Shown piece by piece: positions 25,260 through 35,788 of a stretch of DNA of 64,000 nt. The stretch's first letter is position 1. Each line of letters opens with the position of its first letter. The position numbers and the translations under genes were made by a program. This DNA comes from RYN-428 sp035551995 (GTDB lineage: Bacteria > Planctomycetota > Phycisphaerae > Tepidisphaerales > Tepidisphaeraceae), in contig DASZME010000032.1 in NCBI GenBank assembly GCA_035551995.1, positions 1 to 64,000 on the forward strand, given 5' to 3'. The notes beneath the pieces are model-generated. The model did no database searches, had not been told where the DNA came from, and saw nothing but the letters and a program-made list of their open reading frames with translations.

Positions 25260-28200
25260 ATGGCCATTCGCGTTGCGCTAAATCACAAAACATCCTATCG
25301 ATATCCCCAGCCGGTTTGGCTTTCGCCGCAGGTTCTGCGCTTGCGTCCGGCGCCGCATTGCCGCACGCCGGTGCTCAGCTATTCGTTGACTGTTCATCCG
25401 CAGGACCATTTTATCAATTGGCAGCAGGATCCGTACAGCAATCGCCTGGCCCGGCTGGTATTCCCGAAAAAGACGACCGAATTTTCCATCGAGGTTGATT
25501 TGGTGGCCGAGATGACGGTCATTAATCCGTTCGATTTTTTTCTCGACGCATATGCCGAGACATTCCCGTTCAAGTACGACGCGGTGCTTGAAGGGGAGTT
25601 GGCGCCCTATCGCCAGCCTGCGCCGATTGGACCAAAATTAACCGAATTGCTCGGATGTTTGCGCAAAGAAAATGTGCCGACCGTCAACTACCTGGTTGAT
25701 TTGAACCAGAGGCTTTCCACGATCGTGAAGTATCTGATTCGACTGGAGCCGGGCGTTCAGACGCCGGAAGAAACGCTGACGAACATGAGCGGTTCATGCC
25801 GGGATACGTCGTGGCTGCTGGTGCAGGTTTTCCGGCATCTGGGGCTGGCGGCGCGGTTCGCGTCGGGCTATCTGATTCAGCTCAAGGCCGACGTGAAGAG
25901 CCTCGACGGCCCCAGCGGCGCCTCGGCCGACTTTACCGATCTGCACGCCTGGGCCGAGGTCTATCTGCCGGGAGCGGGATGGATCGGCCTTGATCCGACA
26001 TCCGGCCTGCTCGCCGGAGAAGGGCACATTCCGCTTGCTTGCACCGCCGAGCCCACGTCCGCGTCTCCGATTACGGGTTTTATTTCGATCGATGACGAAG
26101 ACATCGTCAAATCCGATCCGGAAGATGGCGCCGCCCACGGCGACGGCGACAGCCAGGTTTTGGATTCCTTCAGCTTTGCGATGACGGTCACGCGCATTCA
26201 TGAAGATCCGCGCGTAACCCTCCCTTATTCCGACGACCAATGGGCCGAGATCGAAGCCCTCGGCCATCAGGTTGACGCCGACCTGAAACGCGGCGACGTG
26301 CGCCTGACGATGGGCGGCGAGCCGACTTTTGTTTCCATCGACGACATGGACGGCGCCGAGTGGACGACCGCCGCCGTCGGGCCGGACAAATATAAACGGG
26401 CCGATGATCTGGTCCGTCGGCTGCGCACGCGTTTCGCGCCGACGGGTTTGCTGCATCACGCCCAGGGAAAATGGTATCCCGGCGAATCGTTGCCGCGATG
26501 GGGTCTGGGCCTGTACTGGCGAAAAGACGGAGAGCCGGTCTGGACCGATCCCTCCCTCGTCGCGGACGAAACCAAGACAAACACCCGCACGGAAGAAGAC
26601 GCCAAGGCGTTCGCCGTTCGGCTGTGCGAGCGGCTGGATATTCCCGACCGCTTCATCATCCCCGGCTTCGAAGACGTCTGGTATTACCTTTGGAAAGAAC
26701 GCCGCCTGCCGATCAATGTCGATCCGTTTAAATCCAAGCTGGAAAATCCCGAAGAGCGCGCCCGGATGGCGAAAATCTTCGAGCAGGGCCTGGATAAAAC
26801 CGTCGGCTTCGCCCTCCCGCTTCGGCGTATCCGCTATACCGACGGATCGGGCGAATGGATCAGCGGCAACTGGTTTCTTCGTCCCGAGCGGATGTATCTG
26901 ATCCCCGGCGATTCGCCGATGGGATATCGCCTGCCGCTGGATTCGATTCCGTGGGTTGCGAAATCGGAGTATCCCTTTATTCACGAGCTGGACCCGTGGG
27001 CCGAGCGGGCGCCGTTGCCGTCGCGCGAGGCGATGTCGTCGCAGCGATACATCGCCGGCGAGCCCGAGCCGCGTTTTCCGCGTGGATTCGTCGAGCAGAC
27101 GCTTGAGCCCGAAGGTGGCCGAATTTTGCGCCCGACGCCGACCGGCGCCGAATCGCGCGAGGGCGCGCCGCCACGACACGGACTTCTCGACGGTAATCTT
27201 TCCCGCGGCCTGGGATATCCGTCCAACGCGGGCGGTCCAAGAAGCGTTTTGGATTCCAGCGACCGCCCCGACATGGGCGAATCCGCCCCGGAGATCGTCC
27301 GCACGGCGATCGTCGTCGAAACGCGAGCGGGCGTCGTGCGCATTTTTATGCCGCCGGTGCGATATTTGGACGACTATCTCGAGCTGATCACCGCCGTCGA
27401 AGACACCGCCCGCGACTTGCGGATGCCGGTGCTCGTGGAGGGCTACCCGCCCCCACACGACCCGCGGTTGCACAATATCAAAGTGACGCCGGACCCTGGC
27501 GTGATCGAAGTCAACACGATGCCGGTCGAAAGCTGGGACGAACTTGTCGCCAACACGACCGCGCTTTACGAGGAGGCGCGCCTGTCGCGGCTCGGCACCG
27601 AAAAATTCATGCTCGACGGCCGCCATACCGGCACCGGCGGCGGCAATCATATCGTGGTCGGCGGCGCCACTCCGGCCGATTCCCCATTGCTTCGCCGGCC
27701 CGATCTGCTCCGCAGCCTGATCGGGTATTGGCACAATCATCCCGCCCTGTCGTACATGTTCAGCGGCCAGTTCATCGGGCCCACCAGCCAGGCGCCGCGC
27801 GTCGATGAGGCGCGCAATGATCAGGTCTACGAGATGGAACTGGCGTTTAAGGAAGTGCCCGCCAACGGCCCGGTTCCGCCGTGGCTGGTCGATCGTATTT
27901 TTCGAAACCTGCTGGTCGATTCCACCGGCAACACCCACCGCTCGGAATTCTGCATCGACAAGCTCTACGCCCCCGAATCCTCGACCGGCCGGCTGGGCCT
28001 GCTCGAAATGCGCGGCTTCGAGATGCCGCCGCACGCGCGGATGAGCCTCACGCAGCATTTGCTGCTGCGGGCGCTGATCGCAAAATTCTGGAGCGCGCCG
28101 TACAACCGGCGCCTTGTGCGCTGGGGCACGGAAGTGCACGATCGCTTCATGCTTCCGCACTTCATTCACGAAGACCTGAAAGACATCATCTTCGACCTGA

Positions 28201-28796
28201 ACCAGGCCGGCTATCCGCTGAAGACCGAATGGTTCGCCCCGCACATGGAATTCCGCTTTCCCCACTACGGCGCCATCACCCAGCAGGGCGTGGTCGTCGA
28301 GCTGCGCCAGGCGATCGAGCCCTGGCACGTCCTCGGCGAAGAACCCGCCGGCGGAAGCACGGTCCGCTTTGTTGACTCTTCGGTCGAGCGGTTGCAGGTG
28401 TTTGTCAAAGGCATGGTCGACACTCGCCATGTGATCGCCTGCAACGGCGTCCGCGTTCCCTTGCATCCCACGGGAACCAACGGCCAATACGTCGCCGGCG
28501 TTCGCTACCGGGCCTGGCAGCCATCGGCCTGTCTTCACCCCACGATCCCGGTGAATTCGCCGCTGACGTTTGACGTCATCGATACCTGGAACGGCCGCAG
28601 CATCGGCGGCTGCACCTATTACGTCTCCCATCCCGGCGGGCGAAACTACGCCCAGTTTCCGGTCAACGCCAACGAAGCCGAAAGCCGCCGATTCGCCCGG
28701 TTCTCCTCGATCGGCCACACGCCGGGGAATTTGCGACTGCTGGAAATTCCCATCAGCAAGGAGATGCCGTTCACGTTGGACCTACGGCAGACGTGA
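25260..28796 (+). CDS. Transglutaminase-like protein with DUF2126 domain
   Basis: This is a 1,178-residue two-part protein. The N-terminal 300 residues are a bacterial transglutaminase-like region: SYRYPQPVWLSPQVLRLRP and the Cys-His-Asp triad in GSCRDTSW, DLHAWAEVYLPG and GLDPTSG. The remainder is DUF2126, with LTMGGEPTFVSIDD, GLGLYWRKDGEPVW, HTGTGGGNHIVVGG and a C-terminal FRFPHYGAI segment. Members are usually encoded beside alpha-E (DUF403) and circularly permuted ATP-grasp (DUF404) proteins and are suspected of peptide ligation or cleavage. Those partners are absent on both sides here. The ATG at 25260 is preceded by a TTG six bases upstream that could also serve. Confidence 0.92.
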   Translation: MAIRVALNHKTSYRYPQPVWLSPQVLRLRPAPHCRTPVLSYSLTVHPQDHFINWQQDPYSNRLARLVFPKKTTEFSIEVDLVAEMTVINPFDFFLDAYAETFPFKYDAVLEGELAPYRQPAPIGPKLTELLGCLRKENVPTVNYLVDLNQRLSTIVKYLIRLEPGVQTPEETLTNMSGSCRDTSWLLVQVFRHLGLAARFASGYLIQLKADVKSLDGPSGASADFTDLHAWAEVYLPGAGWIGLDPTSGLLAGEGHIPLACTAEPTSASPITGFISIDDEDIVKSDPEDGAAHGDGDSQVLDSFSFAMTVTRIHEDPRVTLPYSDDQWAEIEALGHQVDADLKRGDVRLTMGGEPTFVSIDDMDGAEWTTAAVGPDKYKRADDLVRRLRTRFAPTGLLHHAQGKWYPGESLPRWGLGLYWRKDGEPVWTDPSLVADETKTNTRTEEDAKAFAVRLCERLDIPDRFIIPGFEDVWYYLWKERRLPINVDPFKSKLENPEERARMAKIFEQGLDKTVGFALPLRRIRYTDGSGEWISGNWFLRPERMYLIPGDSPMGYRLPLDSIPWVAKSEYPFIHELDPWAERAPLPSREAMSSQRYIAGEPEPRFPRGFVEQTLEPEGGRILRPTPTGAESREGAPPRHGLLDGNLSRGLGYPSNAGGPRSVLDSSDRPDMGESAPEIVRTAIVVETRAGVVRIFMPPVRYLDDYLELITAVEDTARDLRMPVLVEGYPPPHDPRLHNIKVTPDPGVIEVNTMPVESWDELVANTTALYEEARLSRLGTEKFMLDGRHTGTGGGNHIVVGGATPADSPLLRRPDLLRSLIGYWHNHPALSYMFSGQFIGPTSQAPRVDEARNDQVYEMELAFKEVPANGPVPPWLVDRIFRNLLVDSTGNTHRSEFCIDKLYAPESSTGRLGLLEMRGFEMPPHARMSLTQHLLLRALIAKFWSAPYNRRLVRWGTEVHDRFMLPHFIHEDLKDIIFDLNQAGYPLKTEWFAPHMEFRFPHYGAITQQGVVVELRQAIEPWHVLGEEPAGGSTVRFVDSSVERLQVFVKGMVDTRHVIACNGVRVPLHPTGTNGQYVAGVRYRAWQPSACLHPTIPVNSPLTFDVIDTWNGRSIGGCTYYVSHPGGRNYAQFPVNANEAESRRFARFSSIGHTPGNLRLLEIPISKEMPFTLDLRQT

Positions 28797-29087
28797 TCGA
28801 CAGCCGATGGAAATTGGGCCCATTTCGTTGAATGCTGGTCAAATCGGCCGACTGGCAATGCGCCTGCGGGCGCCACGGCGCCACCCGCTTTGCGGCGGCG
28901 TCGCGTAATATTGCGTCGCATCGGGGGGGACAGGTGGTAGATAATGGCCCGGCCGCCGGAGCAATGCGTCCGTCGCGCGTCGACAAGCGGCCTTGGCAAC
29001 CCTTAAGATGGTTACGTCGCGGGCATGTGGAATGCGCGCCTTTTCGTGCCGAAGGCGCCGCCCCGCCGCGGTCCCAAGGATTCCGCT

Positions 29088-30248
29088 ATGCCGGCGCGTC
29101 GGCTTCAAAGCTTTTTTTATCGCTATGGCCTGGCGGCGGTTTCGGTCTGTGTCGCCATGGCGTTTACCCGGCTGCTTCGCGGCATCGGAGACTCCGGCAT
29201 CACGCCCCTGTTCTTCGCCGCCGTACTGCTCAGCGCCTGGTACGGGGGCCTGGGCCCCGGCGTGGCGGCGACGTTTCTTTCCAGCGTCGCGACCGCCTAT
29301 CTCATCCTCAAAGAACGTGGCGCCTCTCTCGCCGCCATTCCGGATCATATCCTTCGGCTGATCGTTTTCGCCGTGGTCTCCGTGATCACCAGTTCCCTGC
29401 ACGGCGCCTTGAGGCGGGCCGCCGAATCGTCCAGAAAGGCCAGGGAAGCCGCCGAAGCCGCCAATGAAGCAAAGAGCCGGTTCATCGCCATGGTCAGCCA
29501 TGAATTACGCACGCCCCTCGGTCCGGTGCTGATGATGACCCAGTTCATGGAAAATGATCCTTCGCTCCCCCCCGCCGTGCGAAATGACATCCGAACTATC
29601 CGGCGAAACGTCGATCTGGAAATCAGGCTCATCGACGACCTCGTGGACTTAACGCGAATCAGCGCCGGTAAACTGCAGCTCCGCGAGGCCGTCGTGGACG
29701 TATGCACGGCCCTCAACGGCGCCATCGACGTCTGCCGGGATGACGTGCGAGAGCATCAACTGGAACTCATCACCGAATTCGCGGCCCGCGATTCTTTTGT
29801 TAACGGCGATCCGGTTCGGCTTCAGCAGGTGTTTTGGAACTTGATTCGCAATGCCGTCAAATTCACCCCCGAGGGGGGGATCATCCGAATTCGTCTGGAC
29901 AATGGCGTTCCCGATTGCGTTGTCATCACGATTGCCGACAATGGAATCGGCATTGATCCTCGACGGCTGGTAAGCATCTTTCGCGAATTTGACCAGGGAG
30001 ATGCGGATATTCAGACGCGCTTTGGCGGAATGGGATTAGGATTGGCGATCTGTCAGGCGATGGTCGAGGCTCATCACGGAACCATTCGCGCCGCCAGCGA
30101 CGGCAAAGGCAAGGGCGCGACATTTATCGTAACGCTTCCGCTGGTAAAACAGCCCGTCGGGGTGAGTCGCGAAGCCCAGTCTTCCATCCCCGCGCATCCA
30201 GAGACAGCCATGCAAATCAAAGCGGATTTACCGGGCGCCAAAGGATGA
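29088..30248 (+). CDS. Membrane sensor histidine kinase
   Basis: The 386-residue kinase has several N-terminal membrane segments (about residues 12-105, DUF4118/KdpD-like), a short coiled coil and a HisKA domain with the phospho-accepting His in SHELRTPL (His138). The HATPase domain shows N box NLIRNAVKF, G1 DNGIGI and G2 GMGLGLAI. An AAGGA site stands just upstream of the chosen ATG; the frame is open 21 codons further. It overlaps the response regulator by four bases (ATGA), and that pair sits upstream of an RND efflux operon, which is its most likely regulated target. No periplasmic sensing domain is seen, so the signal is probably membrane or cytoplasmic. Confidence 0.92.
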   Translation: MPARRLQSFFYRYGLAAVSVCVAMAFTRLLRGIGDSGITPLFFAAVLLSAWYGGLGPGVAATFLSSVATAYLILKERGASLAAIPDHILRLIVFAVVSVITSSLHGALRRAAESSRKAREAAEAANEAKSRFIAMVSHELRTPLGPVLMMTQFMENDPSLPPAVRNDIRTIRRNVDLEIRLIDDLVDLTRISAGKLQLREAVVDVCTALNGAIDVCRDDVREHQLELITEFAARDSFVNGDPVRLQQVFWNLIRNAVKFTPEGGIIRIRLDNGVPDCVVITIADNGIGIDPRRLVSIFREFDQGDADIQTRFGGMGLGLAICQAMVEAHHGTIRAASDGKGKGATFIVTLPLVKQPVGVSREAQSSIPAHPETAMQIKADLPGAKG

Positions 30249-30970
30249 GAAAACAGACCATTCTCGTCGTCGATGACCAAAAAGATTTTCGAGAGCTTGT
30301 TCGCCGGGCTCTGGAGCAGCGCGGATTTGACGTGATTTTAGCCTGCGACGGCGCCTCGGGACTTCGCATCGCCGAGGAGCACCATCCCGATCTCCTGGTG
30401 CTTGATTTAACTCTTCCCGACATGGACGGGCTGGAAGTCTGCAAACGGCTGCGGGAAAATCCCCGGCACCGGCATTTGCCGATCCTGGTCATGTCGGCGC
30501 GAGCCAGTGCCCCTGAGCGAGTCCTGGGCCTTCAGACCGGCGCCGACGATTACCTCATTAAACCGTTTGTTCCCGAAGAGCTTGTCGCGCGCGTGGACGC
30601 GATTCTCCGCCGCGCGCTGGCGCCCGCGGAAATTCCCGCCGTCATCAGCGCCGGCGACCTTGAAATCGATCTTCACGGACACACGGTCGTGTACGCCAAA
30701 AAGCCGATTCGCCTGACGGCGGCGGAGTTCCGAATACTGGAGTTTCTTGCGGCCCATCAAGGGCGGGCGTTTTCGCGCGATGAAATCATCGAATCCTGTC
30801 TCAGCGATGAAGACGTGATCGCGCGATCGGTTGACACGCATATCGTCGGAATTCGCAAAGCGCTCGGGGCGGCCGCGCGATATCTGCAGACCGTTCGGAC
30901 GATTGGATACAAGTTTTCGATCGATACTCCAAAATCCCCCGCCTCCGATTCAATTGTTGGCGAATCGTGA
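30245..30970 (+). CDS. OmpR-family response regulator
   Basis: The 241-residue protein has an N-terminal receiver domain with acidic residues VVDD, the phospho-acceptor in LLVLDLTLPDMDG (Asp54) and the Lys of LIKPF. A C-terminal winged-helix DNA-binding domain follows (LTAAEFRILEFLA, VDTHIVGIRKALG, VRTIGYKF). Its start overlaps the kinase stop, indicating coupled translation. Together they form a complete two-component pair. The RND efflux genes begin 170 bases downstream in the same direction, so the regulator may act on that promoter; no repeated binding site was recognised in the spacer. Confidence 0.95.
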   Translation: MRKQTILVVDDQKDFRELVRRALEQRGFDVILACDGASGLRIAEEHHPDLLVLDLTLPDMDGLEVCKRLRENPRHRHLPILVMSARASAPERVLGLQTGADDYLIKPFVPEELVARVDAILRRALAPAEIPAVISAGDLEIDLHGHTVVYAKKPIRLTAAEFRILEFLAAHQGRAFSRDEIIESCLSDEDVIARSVDTHIVGIRKALGAAARYLQTVRTIGYKFSIDTPKSPASDSIVGES

Positions 30971-31140
30971 GCAAACCGTTGAAAATCGGGGTTCTTGCCT
31001 CATTCCCCTTGCCACTTCGCGCCAAAGTGCATTATGTCTTGCATGAGACGCGGCAATTTCGGCAAGCCCGCCCGGCGCCCTTGGCGCTAACGGCAAACTG
31101 AACGGGCCGATCCAACGACTGTTCGCGGGAGTTCATCAGC

Positions 31141-34100
31141 ATGTTCCTGGTCTTTTTCGCTTTAAGAAAACCATTCAGCGTGGCCGCACTTGTGGTGCTC
31201 GTCGGCTTGCTGGGCGCGTTCGCGATCTATCGAATGCCCATCGATATTTTTCCGGAAATCAATATTCCGGTCGTCAGCGTAGTCTGGCAATACAACGGAA
31301 TGAGCGCCCAGGAAATGCAGAACCGCATCATCGCGATTCATGAACGCCAGATGGCGTCGCTCGTGGATGACGTGCAGCACATGGAAGCCAATAGCTACAA
31401 CGGCGTCGGCGTCATCAAGGTGTTCCTGCACGAGGGCGCCGACGTGAGCCGGGCCATATCTCAGCTTGGGTCCAGCGCTCAGTTCGTCATGAAGTACATG
31501 CCGCGGAATATCACGCCGCCGTTGATTTTGCGATTTGGGGCTACTGACGTGCCGATCATCCAACTGAGTCTGTCGAGCAGTTCTCTGGCGGACACGAAAT
31601 TGAATGACTACGGTCAAAACTATATTCGTCCCGCCCTGGCCAACGTCCAGGGCGCGTCGGTGCCGTACCCTTACGGCGGCAAGCCGCGCGTCATCATGGC
31701 GGACTTGAACATGTCCGCCCTTCAGGCCAATGGGCTCTCTCCCGCCGACATCTCAAAGGCGATCATGGATCAAAACGTGATTGCGCCCTCCGGCGACGTG
31801 AAGATGGGCAGCAGGGATTACACGGTATCGCTCAACAACAGTCCTACTCTCATCAACGCGATCAACAACTTCCCCATCAAACACGTCGGCGACGCCGTCG
31901 TTTTCATGGACGATGTGGCCTATGTCCACGACGGCTACCAGGTCCAGACCAACGCCGTCAATGAAAACGGCCGTCCCGGCGGACTCATGATGGTCCGCAA
32001 GACCGGCGGCGCCTCTACCTTAAACGTCATCAACGGCGTTTACGCGGCGCTGCCCGACATCAAAGCCACTCTACCAAAGAGCGTTCACATCAAACCGATC
32101 TTCGATCAATCTATCTTCGTGCGGGCGTCGCTGAACGGCGTCCTTCGCGAAGCGGCGATCGCCGCCGGCCTGACGGCGCTCATGATCCTGCTGTTCCTTG
32201 GATCGTGGCGAAGCACGCTGATCATCTGCATATCGATTCCACTTTCCGTCCTCGTGGCGCTGACCGCTCTGTGGGCGATGGGGCAGACTCTCAATATCAT
32301 GACGCTCGGCGGATTCGCCCTGGCCGTGGGCATTTTGGTCGATGACGCCACCGTCGTCATCGAAAATATCGAGCGAAACGTCGGCATGGGCCGGCCCTTG
32401 CAGGAAGCGATCGTCGAGGGGTCGCGGGAGATCGGCATCCCGGCGCTGGTTTCCACCTTGGCGATCTGCATCGTCTTTGCGCCGATCTTTCTACTTCAAG
32501 GCACCGCCAAGTACCTGTTTTCGCCGCTGGCCATGGCGGTCGTGTTCAGCATGCTGGCCAGCTATGTTTTGAGCCGGACGCTGGTCCCCATTCTCTTTTT
32601 GAAGTTGATGAGCGGGCAGAGTCATCCGCACGGCAGCCGCAAGGCGGGCGCGCATGAAATGATCCGCAAGGGAAACGCCAATCCGTTCTTCGCCATCCAC
32701 ATGGGCTTCGAAAAAGCGTTCAACGGCTTTCGCAATGTATATCGAAACTACCTTGCCTGGGCGGTTGGCCATCCCGCTTTGACAGCCACCTTCTTTGTAT
32801 CTCTCATTGGATGTTCCTGCCTTCTATTCCCGCGGCTGGGGATGGACTTCTTTCCCTCCGTCGACGCCGGCCAGATGCGGTTGCACGTGCGGGCGCCCGC
32901 GGGGACGAAAATCGAAACGACCCAGGCGGAATTCGCCCGCGTCGAGCGGCAAATTCGCCGCGTCGTCGGCAATGACCAGGTCGATGTCCTGCTGGACAAC
33001 ATCGGGCTCCCCTACAGCGGCATCAACACCGCGCTCAGCGACAGCGCGACCGTCGGTCCGATGGACGGGGAGATTCTGATCTCCCTGAAAGAGGGACACT
33101 CGTCGACGCCCGCGCACATGGCCGCTCTGCGGCGGGATCTCCCAAAAAGATTTCCGCAATTGCGGTTCTTCTTTCAACCCGCCGACATCGTCAACCAGGT
33201 TTTGAATTTTGGCCAGCAGGCTCCGATCGACATCCGAATCACCGGTCCAAAATCAAAACTGGACTACATGAAAGCCAGGCAGGTGCTGGCTGATTTGCGG
33301 AAGGTTCCGGGGGTGGTTGACGCTCATATTTTTCAGGTTCCCGACGCGCCCGCGATCAAGCTCGACGTCGATCGAACGCTCGCCAGCCAGGTCGGCATGA
33401 GCCAGCATGACGTGGCCGACAATGTACTGGTGACGCTTAATTCAAGCTTGATGGTGGCGCCGAATTTCTGGCTGAATCCCGGCAACGACGTCAGTTATCC
33501 GCTGGTGGTTCAGACGCCGCCCTATCAGGTCTCGACGATGCCTGAGCTGACGAGCCTTCCGGTCACCGTGCCGGGACAGAGCAAGCAGCTTTTGATGAAC
33601 GTCGCCGACGTCGGCCGAGGCGTCGCTCCGATGGTGCTCTCTCAATACAACATCCGGCCCGTTTTTGACGTCCATGCCGACGTTCAGGGCCGTGATCTTG
33701 GCGGCGTGGCCGACGCGATCGAAAAAATTCTGGCGAAGGACAAGCCCGAGGAGGGAAGCGCCATGCACCTGACGATTTCGGGCCAGATCGAAACGATGCG
33801 GCAAAGCTTCAACGGGCTGGCCGGAGGCATCGGCATGGCGGTCGTGCTGGTATTCCTGCTCATGGTCATCAACTTTCAAAGCTGGCTGGATCCGCTGATC
33901 GTTTTAATGGCGGTTCCATGTGCGCTGGGCGGGGTCATGTGGATGCTGTTCGGGACGCATACGCACATCAGCGTGCCTGCGTTAATGGGGTCGTTGATGT
34001 GCATCGGATTGACCACCGCCAACAGCATCCTGGTCGTCTCGTTCGCCAACCAGCGCATGGAGGCCGGCGACGACGCCCTGACGGCCGCCGTCGCCGCGGG

Positions 34101-34296
34101 GTATACTCGCCTTCGTCCGGTCATCATGACGGCGGGCGCCATGATCCTGGGAATGGTTCCGATGGCGCTGGGGCTCGGCGAAGGCGGCGAGCAAAACGCC
34201 CCGCTGGGCAGGGCCGTCATCGGCGGACTTGTTTTTGCGACATTTGCGACGCTGATTTTCGTGCCGTCGATGTATAGATTGCTAAGGAGATCGTGA
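31141..34296 (+). CDS. RND efflux transporter (AcrB/HAE-like inner-membrane pump)
   Basis: The 1,051-residue inner-membrane pump of the resistance-nodulation-division superfamily has twelve predicted membrane segments with two large periplasmic loops. The first helix ends with MPIDIFPEINIPVVSV, and transmembrane helix 4 holds the proton-relay acidic pair in GILVDDATVVIEN. Proton-driven export of drugs, metals or lipophilic compounds is expected; substrate cannot be told from sequence. It is the first gene of a three-gene operon with an adaptor four bases downstream and an outer-membrane factor after that. Family members of about 1,030-1,060 residues are usual. Confidence 0.95.
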   Translation: MFLVFFALRKPFSVAALVVLVGLLGAFAIYRMPIDIFPEINIPVVSVVWQYNGMSAQEMQNRIIAIHERQMASLVDDVQHMEANSYNGVGVIKVFLHEGADVSRAISQLGSSAQFVMKYMPRNITPPLILRFGATDVPIIQLSLSSSSLADTKLNDYGQNYIRPALANVQGASVPYPYGGKPRVIMADLNMSALQANGLSPADISKAIMDQNVIAPSGDVKMGSRDYTVSLNNSPTLINAINNFPIKHVGDAVVFMDDVAYVHDGYQVQTNAVNENGRPGGLMMVRKTGGASTLNVINGVYAALPDIKATLPKSVHIKPIFDQSIFVRASLNGVLREAAIAAGLTALMILLFLGSWRSTLIICISIPLSVLVALTALWAMGQTLNIMTLGGFALAVGILVDDATVVIENIERNVGMGRPLQEAIVEGSREIGIPALVSTLAICIVFAPIFLLQGTAKYLFSPLAMAVVFSMLASYVLSRTLVPILFLKLMSGQSHPHGSRKAGAHEMIRKGNANPFFAIHMGFEKAFNGFRNVYRNYLAWAVGHPALTATFFVSLIGCSCLLFPRLGMDFFPSVDAGQMRLHVRAPAGTKIETTQAEFARVERQIRRVVGNDQVDVLLDNIGLPYSGINTALSDSATVGPMDGEILISLKEGHSSTPAHMAALRRDLPKRFPQLRFFFQPADIVNQVLNFGQQAPIDIRITGPKSKLDYMKARQVLADLRKVPGVVDAHIFQVPDAPAIKLDVDRTLASQVGMSQHDVADNVLVTLNSSLMVAPNFWLNPGNDVSYPLVVQTPPYQVSTMPELTSLPVTVPGQSKQLLMNVADVGRGVAPMVLSQYNIRPVFDVHADVQGRDLGGVADAIEKILAKDKPEEGSAMHLTISGQIETMRQSFNGLAGGIGMAVVLVFLLMVINFQSWLDPLIVLMAVPCALGGVMWMLFGTHTHISVPALMGSLMCIGLTTANSILVVSFANQRMEAGDDALTAAVAAGYTRLRPVIMTAGAMILGMVPMALGLGEGGEQNAPLGRAVIGGLVFATFATLIFVPSMYRLLRRS

Positions 34297-34299
34297 TCC

Positions 34300-35706
34300 A
34301 TGGGAGTTCATCTTCCGGAAAAATCCGCCGACGGAATCAGCGAGAGCGCCGGTAATGGCGATGGCCATGCCGCGCAATTGCCCGCCGTCGAAAAACAGAA
34401 CGACGATTCTCATTCGCACGTTCCAGTGCACTACCTTCCGCGGACAAGCCGCAGCGTGATCGTCTTCACGGCGATCGTCGCCGTCGGTCTATTGGCCGTA
34501 TTCCTCGTCGCCCATCACTCGCGATCGACCGCTTCGCAAGGGCTCCAGACCGACGCCACCGAGGCCGCCGAGCAGCCGATTCCGATTGACGTGGTTCGCG
34601 TGGAGCATGCGACCGGCGATGCGCCGCTGAATCTACCCGGCGACGCTCGTTCGTTTTATGAAACGACTATTTTCGGCCGCACCAGCGGATATGTCAGCAA
34701 ATGGTTTGTCGATATCGGGGATCAGGTAAAAGAGAACCAGGTGCTGGCGACGATCGAAACCCCCGAGCTGGACGACCAGCTTCACGAGACCAAAGCGAAT
34801 TTCGCGGAATTGCAAGCGCAGGCGAATGTCGCGGCGACCAACGCGCGCTTCGCCAAAGTGAGCTTCGATCGCTGGGAGGCGGCGGCCCCGGAGGGCGCCG
34901 TCTCTCAACAGGAACGCGATGAGAAAAAGGCCGAGCTTGACTCGGCGGTCGCCAAACTCGATGCCGCCAAGGCGGCGGTCAATCTTGGACAGGCTCAAGT
35001 TCAGAGACTGGAAACCCTGGAAAAATTCAAGAAAGTCGTCGCGCCGTTTGATGGAGTCATTACCGAGCGATTTCTCGACATCGGCTCATTGGTCACCGCG
35101 GGGAGCACTACCAATACGACGCCTCTTTATACGATTTCGCAATCAAACCAGATTCGCATTCTGGTGGACGTTCCGCAGCCGGCCATTGGGGCCATTCACG
35201 TTGGGATGCACGCCAGGGCCACGGTTCGGGAACTGCCGGGAGAAATCTTCGTCGGGACGGTGGATCGAACCGCGTCGGCGATTGACCCTCGATCGCGAAC
35301 GCTGAAAGTCGAGGTGCTGGCGCCGAATCCGAATTTAACGCTGCTGCCGGGAATGTATGTTCAGGTGGCGTTTGAAACGAGCCGAAGGAACACACCGCTT
35401 TGCGTTCCCGCCGCCGCGTTGATCTTCGGTCCCGACGGTCCGGAGGTGGCGGTGGTCGGCGACGATCACAGGCTCACATTCCACTCGGTGACGATCGGCA
35501 AGGACAGGGGCGACATCGTCGAAATCGGATCGGGCCTTTCCGAGAATGAGATGGTCGGGCTGAATGTAGGGAGTCAGGTCGCCGGCGGCGAGCAGGTGGA
35601 GGCTCACATTGTCGAACACGCTTCGCATCCGGCGCCGGCGAAAGTCGTTCCGCCCGGCCCCGCCGCGCCGGTATCGCCCACGGCGGCGGCGGATCGCAAA
35701 GGGTGA
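34300..35706 (+). CDS. RND membrane fusion (periplasmic adaptor) protein
   Basis: The 468-residue adaptor links the RND pump to the outer-membrane channel. A His-containing cytoplasmic N-terminus precedes one membrane anchor (VIVFTAIVAVGLLAVFLV). A barrel-sandwich/lipoyl half (FGRTSGYVSKWFVDIGDQVK), an alpha-hairpin (about residues 160-235), the second lipoyl half with VVAPFDGVITERFLDIG, and a beta-barrel and membrane-proximal domain follow. It begins four bases after the pump stop codon, so the two are translated together. The C-terminal 40 residues are Pro/Ala-rich. Substrate class is not evident. Confidence 0.94.
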   Translation: MGVHLPEKSADGISESAGNGDGHAAQLPAVEKQNDDSHSHVPVHYLPRTSRSVIVFTAIVAVGLLAVFLVAHHSRSTASQGLQTDATEAAEQPIPIDVVRVEHATGDAPLNLPGDARSFYETTIFGRTSGYVSKWFVDIGDQVKENQVLATIETPELDDQLHETKANFAELQAQANVAATNARFAKVSFDRWEAAAPEGAVSQQERDEKKAELDSAVAKLDAAKAAVNLGQAQVQRLETLEKFKKVVAPFDGVITERFLDIGSLVTAGSTTNTTPLYTISQSNQIRILVDVPQPAIGAIHVGMHARATVRELPGEIFVGTVDRTASAIDPRSRTLKVEVLAPNPNLTLLPGMYVQVAFETSRRNTPLCVPAAALIFGPDGPEVAVVGDDHRLTFHSVTIGKDRGDIVEIGSGLSENEMVGLNVGSQVAGGEQVEAHIVEHASHPAPAKVVPPGPAAPVSPTAAADRKG

Positions 35707-35788
35707 AATGTGACGTCTCCGTTCGCCAAGCCGGCGCCGCGTTACATGGGTCGATTGGGACTACTACAAATCGCAGGCGGACTTTTCT

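Noticed and set aside
25794..28718. 974-codon open frame antisense to the transglutaminase-DUF2126 gene
   Set aside because: It has no recognisable domain and exists because of strong GC bias at third codon positions of the real gene.
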